Shown one piece after another: positions 33,015 through 40,742 of a stretch of 64,000 nucleotides of DNA. A program made the translations under genes and the position numbers. Under the pieces are notes generated by a model. It was not told the DNA's origin. It saw only the letters and a program-made list of their open reading frames with translations, and made no database searches. The stretch spans positions 1 to 64,000 of the IMG/VR virus record IMGVR_UViG_3300044638_006409; one strand, 5' to 3'. The DNA comes from a virus. The first letter of the stretch is position 1. Each line of letters begins with the position of its first letter.

Positions 33015-33698
33015 ATGCGAATCGACCACAAGATTTTAAATGAACTTAGTAGATACAAGGAAATAAATAACTATATTATGGAACAAGATGTTCCACCACC
33101 ACCTCCCCCAGCAGGAGATGTACCACCAGTAGGTGGGGCAACACCACCTCCACCACCTGGTGATACTGGTGCTATGTTACCACCTCCTCCTACAGCACCA
33201 ACAACAAGTGATGTTCCTGCAACACCGGTGGATACTGAAGCAGACCCTGATGTTGAAAAAGTTGAAGACGAAAACTCTAAGAAAGTTGAGGTAACTGATT
33301 TAGTAAAAAGTCAGAAATCTGTGGAAGAAAAACAAGATGAATACTTTGAAAATCTTTTCAACCATTTAAACGACTTAGAAAGTAAACTTTCTGCTATGGA
33401 TGGTATTATTGAAAAATTGAATAATATTGAAACTAAAATTGAAAAATATAGAACTAAAACACCTGAAGAAAAATTGGAACTGAGAACTTTAGATTCAGGT
33501 CCTTTTAATCAAAAATTAAGTCAATTCTTTGAAGACAAAGAAGAAGAGATGGAAATGACAGGTAAAAATGAATATGTTTTAACTCCAGACGAAGTTGAAA
33601 GTTATTCACCAAGTGACATCAAAAGAAGTTTTAGAAATTTCGGAGAAGATGAAATGACACCTGAAGATGATATGAGTAAATTCAAAAAAATATATTAG
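33015..33698 (+). CDS. Proline-rich coiled-coil protein, possibly capsid-packaged
   Basis: A 227-residue protein of three parts. The N-terminal 24 residues (MRIDHKILNELSRYKEINNY, then IME-Q) look like a capsid-targeting peptide ending in an IxE site. Residues 26-75 are a Pro/Gly/Thr-rich linker with poly-Pro runs. Residues 80-150 are acidic and coiled-coil-like (EEKQDEYFENLFNHLNDLES, with repeats of IEKLNNIETKIEK), followed by an acidic tail. No enzyme motif is present. It resembles phage scaffold or internal head proteins in composition, but the genes around it are tail genes and an SSB. The likeness to the N-termini of the SOD and HAD proteins is the main clue to a role. Confidence 0.6.
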   Translation: MRIDHKILNELSRYKEINNYIMEQDVPPPPPPAGDVPPVGGATPPPPPGDTGAMLPPPPTAPTTSDVPATPVDTEADPDVEKVEDENSKKVEVTDLVKSQKSVEEKQDEYFENLFNHLNDLESKLSAMDGIIEKLNNIETKIEKYRTKTPEEKLELRTLDSGPFNQKLSQFFEDKEEEMEMTGKNEYVLTPDEVESYSPSDIKRSFRNFGEDEMTPEDDMSKFKKIY

Positions 33699-33706
33699 AA
33701 CTTAAT

Positions 33707-33745
33707 TTGACAAACCCACGGCTGACACTTACTATTGTGTATAAT
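33707..33745 (+). promoter_or_regulatory. Possible early/middle promoter region of the replication block
   Basis: A 76-base gap precedes the SSB gene and lacks the TATTTATA octamer. It holds TTGACA (33707-33712), CTGACA (33722-33727) and TATAAT (33740-33745), but spacings of 27 and 12 bases do not fit a classical promoter. A promoter is expected here because a new functional block begins; the exact elements are uncertain. Confidence 0.3.
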
Positions 33746-33774
33746 ATTTCTTAACAAAAAACTTTTTAAACATT

Positions 33775-34626
33775 ATGGCGACAAACCCATTAGATGCTAT
33801 TTTAGCTCAGTACGAACAATCACAAAAATCAGGTAGCAATACCAACAAAATGTCTCAAGATGAGAGAATGAAGAAATACTTCGCAGCTCTTCTTAAGGAC
33901 AATGAAAAACAAGGACAAAAAAGATTAAGAATCCTTCCAACTACAGATGGAAGCTCACCTTTCAAAGAGGTGTGGTTTCACGAAATCCAAGTAGATGGTA
34001 AATGGCAAAAGTTCTATGACCCAGGTAAAAATGATAATGAGCGTTCTCCACTTACAGAAGTATATGAAGAACTTATGTCAACTGGTAGAGATGCCGACAA
34101 AGAACTTGCAAAACAATACAAACCTCGTAAATTTTACATTGTTAAACTTATCGACAGAGATAATGAAAACGATGGAGTTAAGTTTTGGAGATTCAAACAC
34201 AACTACAAAAACGAAGGTATCTTAGATAAACTTATTCCTATCTTTAGAGCAAAAGGTGATGTAACCGATTCTCAAAAAGGTAGAGATATTATCTTAGAGA
34301 TGACCAAAGCAAAAACCCCAAAGGGTGCGACATATACAGTTATTCAAACTATTATGTATGATGACCCAGCTCCACTCCACGAAAACAAAGAAACGGCTGA
34401 AGGTTGGTTAAATGATGAACTATCTTGGGCTGATGTTTACTCTAAAAAACCAGTAGAATACTTGGAAGCTATTGCCAAAGGTGAAACACCAAGATGGGAT
34501 AGTGAAAAGGGTGGTTATGTTTATAGTAACTCAGATTCAGGTGAAGTTGTATTAGGTGGTAAATCCACACCAACTTATTTGGACGATTCTGATGATTTCG
34601 AACCAAGTGGTGACCTTCCGTTCTAA
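33775..34626 (+). CDS. Single-stranded DNA-binding protein, T4 gp32-like
   Basis: Coats single-stranded DNA at the replication fork and recruits helicase and recombination proteins. At 283 residues it is close to T4 gp32 (301). It has a basic N-terminal segment (MSQDERMKKYFAALLKD), a core start KRLRILPTTDGSSPFKEVWFHE that fits the gp32 OB-fold, a helix-rich EWVY-type middle and an acidic C-terminal tail ending DDFEPSGDLPF, the usual protein-docking tip of SSBs. It contains no cysteine, so the zinc site of T4 gp32 is missing. It opens the replication block, is followed by a terminator, and lies 276 bases before uvsX. Confidence 0.88.
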   Translation: MATNPLDAILAQYEQSQKSGSNTNKMSQDERMKKYFAALLKDNEKQGQKRLRILPTTDGSSPFKEVWFHEIQVDGKWQKFYDPGKNDNERSPLTEVYEELMSTGRDADKELAKQYKPRKFYIVKLIDRDNENDGVKFWRFKHNYKNEGILDKLIPIFRAKGDVTDSQKGRDIILEMTKAKTPKGATYTVIQTIMYDDPAPLHENKETAEGWLNDELSWADVYSKKPVEYLEAIAKGETPRWDSEKGGYVYSNSDSGEVVLGGKSTPTYLDDSDDFEPSGDLPF

Positions 34627-34642
34627 AAATATTTTTTAACCC

Positions 34643-34673
34643 GAACCCCATTAACAAAGTGGGGTTCATTTTT
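34643..34673 (+). terminator. Terminator after the SSB gene
   Basis: GAACCCCA (34643-34650) pairs with TGGGGTTC (34660-34667), 9-base loop, then ATTTTT. It would let SSB be made in excess of the downstream replication genes. Confidence 0.85.
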
Positions 34674-34684
34674 AATCAAAAAAA

Positions 34685-34912
34685 ATGAAAATTCAAAAAA
34701 AGATGATTGATGCTCTCACTTATAAATATGAAAGTGAGATATCTGAGGCTGAGGCTACTCTCTGGATTTATTTTAATAATCCTGTTGCTATTGGTGAACA
34801 TCCACAACACTTGGAAGAAATGGACAAGTATGTTGAGAAAATGGCTAATGCTAAAGACAAACTGGAAACATTAAAAGAATTCGTAAAATACAATTTAAAC
34901 AATGGCAATTAA
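34685..34912 (+). CDS. Small conserved-looking protein of the replication block (75 aa)
   Basis: No named family is assigned. The protein is a helical, acidic polypeptide: an N-terminal helix with YKYESEISEAEATLWIYF, a loop NNPVAIGEHPQH, and a second helix EEMDKYVEKMANAKDKLETL. I recall similar small proteins beside ssb and uvsX in other T4-like phages, but this cannot be checked here. Its end overlaps the uvsX start by 11 bases, so the two are translationally coupled and may act together in loading or regulating recombination proteins (inference). Confidence 0.65.
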   Translation: MKIQKKMIDALTYKYESEISEAEATLWIYFNNPVAIGEHPQHLEEMDKYVEKMANAKDKLETLKEFVKYNLNNGN

Positions 34913-35906
34913 GAAAACGGATTTCAGTAGTATTAAAAAGAAGTTCTCTACCTCAGCAAAGTACAAACAACAAAGATACTTTGACTTGGGTACTGAGTTC
35001 TTGGATGCTGTTGGATTACCAGGTCCTGCTGTAGGTCACCTAAATATGTTTTTAGGTCACTCTGATACTGGTAAAACAACTGCTTTAGTAAAAACTGCAG
35101 TAGATGCTCAGAGAAAGGGTATTCTACCTGTGTTTATTATTACAGAACAAAAATGGAGTTTTGAACACGCTAAATTGATGGGACTACAATGTGAAGAAGT
35201 TGTGGACGAAGAAACTGGTGAAGTTGACTGGGATGGTTTTTATATCTTCAACAATAACTTCGAATATATTGAACAAATCACAGATTATATCAACGACTTA
35301 CTTGATGCACAAGAAAAAGGTGACCTTGAATATAGTTTATGTTTTATGTGGGACTCAGTTGGGTCAATTCCTTGTAAAATGACTTTTGAAGGTAAAGGTG
35401 GAAAACAACATAACGCATCAGTTCTTGCTGATAAAATTGGTATGGGTATTAATCAAAGAATCTCAGGTTCTAGAAAAGCAGATTCAAAGTTTGAAAATAC
35501 TTTGATTATCGTGAACCAACCATGGGTTGAATTACCTGACAATCCTTTTGGACAACCAAAAATTAAAGCTAAAGGTGGTGAAGCAATATGGTTGAACTCT
35601 TCTTTGGTATTTTTGTTTGGTAATCAAAAAGGAGCTGGTACAACTAAGATTACGGCAACTAAAGATAAAAGAAGTGTTAAGTTTGCATCAAGAACTAAAG
35701 TATCTGTATTGAAGAACCATATTAATGGTTTGGGATATGATGATGGTAAGATAATTGTAACTCCCCACGGATTCTTATCAGGTAAAGATACAACTGAAGA
35801 AAAAGCTTCTATTGAAAAATATAAGAAAGAATACGCAGATTATTGGAAAGATTTATTAGGTTTGGAGGGAGATTTTGATTTGAAAGAAGAAAGAGAACAT
35901 GAATAA
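34902..35906 (+). CDS. uvsX: RecA-like recombinase, UvsX
   Basis: Strand-exchange ATPase for recombination-dependent replication and repair. In 334 residues it has the N-terminal FDLGTEFLDAVGL segment, Walker A GHSDTGKT (residues 52-59), the catalytic-Glu region FIITEQKWSF, Walker B-like LCFMWDSVGS, and the L1/L2-region segments GINQRISGSRKADSKFENTL and NQPWVELPDNPFGQ. The C-terminus is acidic (DFDLKEEREHE). It overlaps the upstream small gene by 11 bases and the methylase by 8, forming a coupled cassette. The order SSB, small protein, UvsX is T4-like. Confidence 0.93.
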   Translation: MAIKKTDFSSIKKKFSTSAKYKQQRYFDLGTEFLDAVGLPGPAVGHLNMFLGHSDTGKTTALVKTAVDAQRKGILPVFIITEQKWSFEHAKLMGLQCEEVVDEETGEVDWDGFYIFNNNFEYIEQITDYINDLLDAQEKGDLEYSLCFMWDSVGSIPCKMTFEGKGGKQHNASVLADKIGMGINQRISGSRKADSKFENTLIIVNQPWVELPDNPFGQPKIKAKGGEAIWLNSSLVFLFGNQKGAGTTKITATKDKRSVKFASRTKVSVLKNHINGLGYDDGKIIVTPHGFLSGKDTTEEKASIEKYKKEYADYWKDLLGLEGDFDLKEEREHE

Positions 35907-36906
35907 ACTAAAAGTAATATCACTATTTTCGGGTTATGGTACACAAGAGTTGGCACTGAAATACATCGGTGCTAACTATGAAGATGTTGCAAATTGTGAC
36001 ATCCTTAAAGTTGCGAACATAGCTTATGATTCATTACACGAGACAACATTGGGTAACTTGGGGGACATATCAAAGGTAAACGAAGATAGTTTCCCCCAAT
36101 GTGACCTGATGACCTATTCTTTCCCTTGTCAAGATATATCAATATCAGGGGTACAAAAGGGTATTCAAAAAGGTACAAGAAGTGGTTTGTTATATGAAGT
36201 TGAAAGGATTTTGACAAAGAACCAACCGAAGTATCTTTTGATGGAGAATGTTAAAAACTTGGTATCACATAATCACATTGAGAACTTCAAAGCTCATATT
36301 TCATTCTTAAATGAATTGGGTTATGGTTGTTCTTGGAAGGTATTGAATGGCGCCGACTTTGGTTGTCCACAGAATAGAGAGAGGGTGTTTATGATGTCCG
36401 TATTTGGTTTGACAAATAATGAAGTTGAAACAATTATGAGTGGTGTTGAGAAACATAAGAAAGATAGAGTTCCTATGAGACCATTCATCGAAAATGAGAT
36501 TACAGAGGACTTATTTATCACTTGTGACATTACACCTAACCATCCCAAAAAAGATAGTGTGTGCAAACTTGTGGCAAGGAGAAACGATGTTAACTACGAC
36601 CAAGCAAGACGAGTTTATTCGATTGATGGTTGTTCCCCTTGTTTAACAACAACTGGTTCACCACAGATTATGGTTGATGGAAGAATAAGAACTATCACAG
36701 GAAGAGAGGCTTACAGATTTATGGGTGTTAGAGAAGAAGATATTGATAAATTATTATCAACAAGTTTAACAACTAAGAACCACGTAGCTTTAGCTGGTAA
36801 TTCCATTTGTGTACCAGTAATGGAAGCTATCTTTACAGAGTTTTTGGGTGAGTATATCTCACAAACAGAAGTAAAAAAATCGTTCACACAATTAAGTTTA
36901 TTTTAA
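35899..36906 (+). CDS. DNA (cytosine-5) methyltransferase
   Basis: Transfers a methyl group from S-adenosylmethionine to C5 of cytosine in DNA. The 335-residue protein has motif I LFSGYGTQELAL (SAM binding), motif IV SFPCQDIS with catalytic Cys77, motif VI LMENVKNL, motif VIII QNRERVF and, after the recognition region, motif IX/X-like GREAYRFMG and LAGNSICVPV. No restriction enzyme gene is adjacent, so it is an orphan methylase, probably protecting phage DNA from host restriction or marking it. It starts inside the 3' end of uvsX (8-base overlap) and abuts the RNase H gene, so it is expressed as part of the replication operon. Confidence 0.95.
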   Translation: MNKLKVISLFSGYGTQELALKYIGANYEDVANCDILKVANIAYDSLHETTLGNLGDISKVNEDSFPQCDLMTYSFPCQDISISGVQKGIQKGTRSGLLYEVERILTKNQPKYLLMENVKNLVSHNHIENFKAHISFLNELGYGCSWKVLNGADFGCPQNRERVFMMSVFGLTNNEVETIMSGVEKHKKDRVPMRPFIENEITEDLFITCDITPNHPKKDSVCKLVARRNDVNYDQARRVYSIDGCSPCLTTTGSPQIMVDGRIRTITGREAYRFMGVREEDIDKLLSTSLTTKNHVALAGNSICVPVMEAIFTEFLGEYISQTEVKKSFTQLSLF

Positions 36907-37914
36907 ATGACAAGAACATTATTGGTCGATGGAAACAACCTCATGAAGATAGGTTTCCATGGTGTGAAAGATTATTATCATAATGGTAATCATATTGGGG
37001 GTATATGGCATTTCCTAAACACTATTAGAAGATTCATTGAAGAATATAACTTTGACAAGGCGGTAGTGTTTTGGGATGGCGAAGGAAATTCAAGTAAGAG
37101 AAAAATCATTTACCCCCAATATAAAGAAAACAGAATCCAAGAATCTAACGAGTTTAAGGTTCAATCATTTACCTATCAAAAAGAGAGGGTAAAACAATAC
37201 TTGGAGGAGATGTTTATTCGTCAAGTGAACATAGAAAATAACGAAGCTGATGACTTAATTGCTTATTATTGTCAAATAGCGACTGACGAAAAGATTACCA
37301 TTTTTTCATCGGATAAAGATTTAACCCAACTTATATCACAGAATGTTTCCATTTATTCACCATCAGCCAAGCAATTGTATAGTTTTGGTGATAAAATTAA
37401 ACTTAAAGAACATGAGATTCCTCACAACAATATTTTAACATATAAAATATTAGCTGGAGATAAATCTGACAATATTGATGGAATATATTATTTGGGGGAT
37501 AAAACTTTATTTAAATTATTTCCCGAACTACTTGAACAAGATGTAACAATTAACGATATTTTATCCAAGGCTGAAAATCTCCTCAAAGAAGATAAAGAGA
37601 ATAACACACTCAAAAATCTTTTAACAGGTAAGACAAAGACAGGAATTTATGGGGAAGAATTTTTTCAAATCAACCAAAAGATTGTAGATTTGTCAGACCC
37701 ATTGATAGATGATGAGGGGAGAGAGGTGGTTGAATTATATTATAAGGAAACACTTGACCCCGATGGAAGAGGACATCGAAATCTAATTAAAATGATGATG
37801 GAAGATGGATTCTTCAAGTTCTTACCAAAAGGAGATGATGCTTGGGTGAACTTCTTAAAACCCTTTTTAAAACTAACAAGAAAAGAAAAACACAATTTTA
37901 AAACAAAAAAGTAA
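36907..37914 (+). CDS. rnh: RNase H / 5'-3' flap exonuclease (T4 Rnh-like)
   Basis: Removes RNA primers and 5' flaps during lagging-strand synthesis. The FEN/T4 RNase H acidic clusters are visible: LLVDGNNLMK, VVFWDGEGNSSKR, NNEADDLIAYY, FSSDKDLTQLI and AGDKSDNIDGI, which together bind two metal ions. The helix-hairpin region YYLGDKTLFKLFPEL follows. Length is 335 residues against 305 in T4. Its ATG follows the methylase stop with no gap. The C-terminus is strongly basic (KLTRKEKHNFKTKK), which may help DNA binding. Confidence 0.9.
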   Translation: MTRTLLVDGNNLMKIGFHGVKDYYHNGNHIGGIWHFLNTIRRFIEEYNFDKAVVFWDGEGNSSKRKIIYPQYKENRIQESNEFKVQSFTYQKERVKQYLEEMFIRQVNIENNEADDLIAYYCQIATDEKITIFSSDKDLTQLISQNVSIYSPSAKQLYSFGDKIKLKEHEIPHNNILTYKILAGDKSDNIDGIYYLGDKTLFKLFPELLEQDVTINDILSKAENLLKEDKENNTLKNLLTGKTKTGIYGEEFFQINQKIVDLSDPLIDDEGREVVELYYKETLDPDGRGHRNLIKMMMEDGFFKFLPKGDDAWVNFLKPFLKLTRKEKHNFKTKK

Positions 37915-37919
37915 AAACA

Positions 37920-38372
37920 ATGAGAGAGCAAGACATTACCAAATTGGAGTTCTTAATGATGGTTAACGACAACATCATAGTTCAAAGATACTTCAATGTT
38001 AGAGATTACAATCCTGATGCAAGAAATTCAGTTGATTTCAAAGAGTATATGGATGATTTAATCCATAACTTGAATTATCAACTTAAGATGAAAGCTGTGA
38101 GTTATTTGTTGGAGAATCAATATGATATCACAAACAAACCTGACATCCTTAATACCTCCTATGTAGATGGCCCTGAGTACTTTAACATTTATTTAAAACA
38201 AGGGGACAAGTTACTTTGTCATAGAAGATTTGACGCTAAAATCTACCCTCCAAAGATTAGATACACAGTTGACATCAGACAAACAATCAAAGGAATTTTA
38301 TCAGAATTAACTAGTTTATTTTCAGCAAGAGACCTTTCTTTTGATTATCTTGGACTTAATACAAGAGTGTAA
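37920..38372 (+). CDS. Hypothetical protein of the replication operon (150 aa)
   Basis: No family is recognised. The protein has an N-terminal helical part (ITKLEFLMMVNDNIIVQRYFNV, then DFKEYMDDLIHNLNYQLKMK) and a beta-rich C-terminal half with YFNIYLKQGDKLLCHRRF and KIRYTVDIRQTIKGIL. It begins 5 bases after the RNase H gene and precedes the gp41-like helicase gene by 27 bases. Position suggests a replication accessory role such as helicase loading or recombination mediation, but it does not resemble T4 gp59 or UvsY by eye. Confidence 0.7.
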   Translation: MREQDITKLEFLMMVNDNIIVQRYFNVRDYNPDARNSVDFKEYMDDLIHNLNYQLKMKAVSYLLENQYDITNKPDILNTSYVDGPEYFNIYLKQGDKLLCHRRFDAKIYPPKIRYTVDIRQTIKGILSELTSLFSARDLSFDYLGLNTRV

Positions 38373-38380
38373 TATTTATT
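38373..38380 (+). promoter_or_regulatory. TATTTATT, variant motif before the helicase gene
   Basis: Directly after the preceding stop codon and 19 bases before the helicase ATG. It is the only octamer-like copy I saw before a gene start in the replication block. Confidence 0.3.
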
Positions 38381-38399
38381 CATACAACAAATTTAAACT

Positions 38400-39779
38400 A
38401 TGTCATCTAACAAAAATTTTGATTATTTAGGGAGCTCATTTCAGATACAACTACTTAATCAAATTGTGGTAGATAGTACCTTTTCAAGGTCAATAATTGA
38501 TGTAATAGAACCTAATTATTTCGAAAACAAATACTTCAAACTCATCATACAGATGATTAAAGAGTATAATCAAAAGTGGGACTCAGTGCCCACTTTTGAC
38601 ACATTGGAACAAATCACAAAATCTGAGTTTCAACAAGAACAAATTGCTAAAGTAGTAATTGACACACTTAAGAAAATTAAGGATGCACCTATCTCTGGTG
38701 GGGATTTCGTTCAAGAGAAAGCGTTAAAGTTCTGTAAACAACAAGAGTTACAAAAAGCTATCACTAAAGCACAAAAAGTAATTGATGGGGGTGAGTTCGA
38801 AAACTACGATACCCTTGAGGAAATGATTAGAGATGCCCTACAAGTGGGTATCAATGAAAACGGAATGCTGAGTGTATTCTCAAACTTGGATGATGTACTA
38901 AACGAAGATTTTAGACACCCAATTCCTATGGGTATTGGTGGTATCGATAGATTATTAAAAGGTGGTTTAGCTAAGGGTGAGATTGGTGTTGTTTTAGCAC
39001 CAACAGGTGTGGGTAAATCAACATTCTTGACCAAGATTGCAAATCACGGATTTAACTTGGGTTATAATATTCTCCAAATATTTTTTGAAGATAATCCCAA
39101 GGTTATTCAAAGAAAACATTTTACATTATGGACTAAAATCCATCCAGATGATATGTCTAATAAGAAGGAAGAAGTAATGACAAGAGTTAAGGAGATTGAA
39201 CAAAAAATGGAAAATCAACTTATCTTGGAAAAACTTCCCTCTGATACAATGACAATGACACAAATCAAAAATCTTGTAAGAAAAAAGATTGCTGATGGAT
39301 GTAAAATTGATATGATTTTATTAGATTACATCGATTGTGTTGTACCTGAGAAAAACTTGGGTGATGAATGGAAATCTGAGGGTTCAGTTATGAGAGCATT
39401 TGAAGCAATGTGTCACGAATTGAACTTGGTAGGATGGACAGCAACACAAGGTAATAGAAGTTCTATTTCTGCTGAGGTTGTAACAACAGACCAAATGGGT
39501 GGTTCTATTAAGAAAGCTCAGGTGGGTCATGTGATTATATCAGTGGCAAAAACATTACAACAAAAAGAGATGAAATTAGCAACAATTGCGATTACAAAAT
39601 CAAGGATTGGTGATGATGGTATTATCTTCGAAAATTGTAAGTTTGATAATGGAATGTTGGATATCGATACAGAATCTTCGGTAACATTCTTGGGACACGA
39701 AGAACAAAAAGAAGAAAACAATAGACAAAGAATTAAAGATTTATTAGAAAAAAGAAAACAAAGAGAAAACACAAATTAA
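38400..39779 (+). CDS. Replicative DNA helicase, DnaB/T4 gp41-like
   Basis: Ring helicase that unwinds DNA ahead of the polymerase. At 459 residues it is near T4 gp41 (475). An N-terminal helical domain (residues 1-150) is followed by a RecA-type core: [19 protein letters not shown], Walker [10 protein letters not shown] (200-208), H1a-type LQIFFEDNP with the catalytic Glu, Walker [12 protein letters not shown], and H3/H4-like [11 protein letters not shown] and [10 protein letters not shown]. Asp-rich and Glu-rich C-terminal residues end in KRKQRENTN. The NrdB gene starts 2 bases after its stop, linking replication and dNTP supply. Confidence 0.92.
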   Translation: MSSNKNFDYLGSSFQIQLLNQIVVDSTFSRSIIDVIEPNYFENKYFKLIIQMIKEYNQKWDSVPTFDTLEQITKSEFQQEQIAKVVIDTLKKIKDAPISGGDFVQEKALKFCKQQELQKAITKAQKVIDGGEFENYDTLEEMIRDALQVGINENGMLSVFSNLDDVLNEDFRHPIPMGIGGIDRLLKGGLAKGEIGVVLAPTGVGKSTFLTKIANHGFNLGYNILQIFFEDNPKVIQRKHFTLWTKIHPDDMSNKKEEVMTRVKEIEQKMENQLILEKLPSDTMTMTQIKNLVRKKIADGCKIDMILLDYIDCVVPEKNLGDEWKSEGSVMRAFEAMCHELNLVGWTATQGNRSSISAEVVTTDQMGGSIKKAQVGHVIISVAKTLQQKEMKLATIAITKSRIGDDGIIFENCKFDNGMLDIDTESSVTFLGHEEQKEENNRQRIKDLLEKRKQRENTN

Positions 39780-39781
39780 TT

Positions 39782-40732
39782 ATGACAGAAAAAATATTAA
39801 CAGAAAATCCCAATCGTTTTGTGATTTTCCCAATCCAATACCACGACATTTGGGAATACTACAAACAACATCAGGCTGCGTTTTGGACAGCTGAAGAGGT
39901 GGATTTGAGTGGTGACATCAGAGATTGGCAAAACTTATCAGAGAACGAACAATACTTCGTTAAAAATGTATTATCATTCTTTGCTGCATCTGATGGTATT
40001 GTTAATGAGAACTTAGCTGAAAACTTTTACAGAGAAGTACAATACCCCGAAGCGAAATTTTTCTACGGATTTCAATTGATGATGGAAAATATCCATTCAT
40101 TAATGTATTCTTTGTTAATTGATACTTATATATCCAACCCTGATGAAAAGGATGAATGTTTTAATGCAATCGATAGATTACCCGCAGTTCAAAAGAAAGC
40201 TAAGTGGGCATTAGATTGGATTGAAAAAGCGTCATTCCAAGAAAGATTGGTTGCATTTGCTGCAGTAGAAGGTATATTCTTTTCAGGTTCATTCTGTTCT
40301 ATTTTCTGGTTGAAGTCAAGAGGAATTATGCAAGGACTTTGTAATGCAAACTCCTTGATTTTTAAAGATGAAAACCTACATTGTGATTTCGCAATTCACT
40401 TGTTGAATAATCATGTTGAGAATAAACCAAGTGAAAAAAGAATAAAAGAAATATTACTTTCTGCTTTGGAAATTGAAAAAGAATTTATCACTGAATCACT
40501 ACCTATATCATTAATCGGTATGAACTCTAACCTTATGAAACAATATTTGGAGTTTGTTGTTGATGGTTTATTGGTTAAGTTGGGATGTAGTAAACAATTC
40601 AATGTAGAACAACCATTCAAGTTTATGGAACAAATTGCAGTAGAAACAAAAGGTAATTTCTTCGAATCAAGAACGGTTGAGTATCAAAAAGCAAAACTTA
40701 ACGAAACAATTTCATTCACAGACGATTTCTAA
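39782..40732 (+). CDS. nrdB: Class Ia ribonucleotide reductase, small (beta) subunit
   Basis: Houses the diiron-tyrosyl radical that starts ribonucleotide reduction. In 316 residues it shows [12 protein letters not shown] (iron ligand Asp41), [12 protein letters not shown] with ligands E102 and H105 and the likely radical Tyr109, [15 protein letters not shown], and [10 protein letters not shown] with later Glu and His ligands. The C-terminus ETISFTDDF fits the tail that docks on the large subunit. It is shorter than the E. coli protein (376). The gene pair nrdB-nrdA, with B first, is tightly linked: nrdA starts 10 bases downstream. Confidence 0.95.
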   Translation: MTEKILTENPNRFVIFPIQYHDIWEYYKQHQAAFWTAEEVDLSGDIRDWQNLSENEQYFVKNVLSFFAASDGIVNENLAENFYREVQYPEAKFFYGFQLMMENIHSLMYSLLIDTYISNPDEKDECFNAIDRLPAVQKKAKWALDWIEKASFQERLVAFAAVEGIFFSGSFCSIFWLKSRGIMQGLCNANSLIFKDENLHCDFAIHLLNNHVENKPSEKRIKEILLSALEIEKEFITESLPISLIGMNSNLMKQYLEFVVDGLLVKLGCSKQFNVEQPFKFMEQIAVETKGNFFESRTVEYQKAKLNETISFTDDF

Positions 40733-40742
40733 AATTATTATT

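Noticed and set aside
33707-33745. TTGACA and TATAAT as a classical sigma70 promoter before ssb
   Set aside because: The spacing (27 bases, or 12 from CTGACA) is wrong for such a promoter, so only a low-confidence regulatory region is listed.
40677-40742. N-terminal extension of the NrdA reading frame
   Set aside because: It lies inside nrdB, starts with a non-ATG codon and is not part of the ATP-cone; the ATG at 40743 follows the nrdB stop directly.
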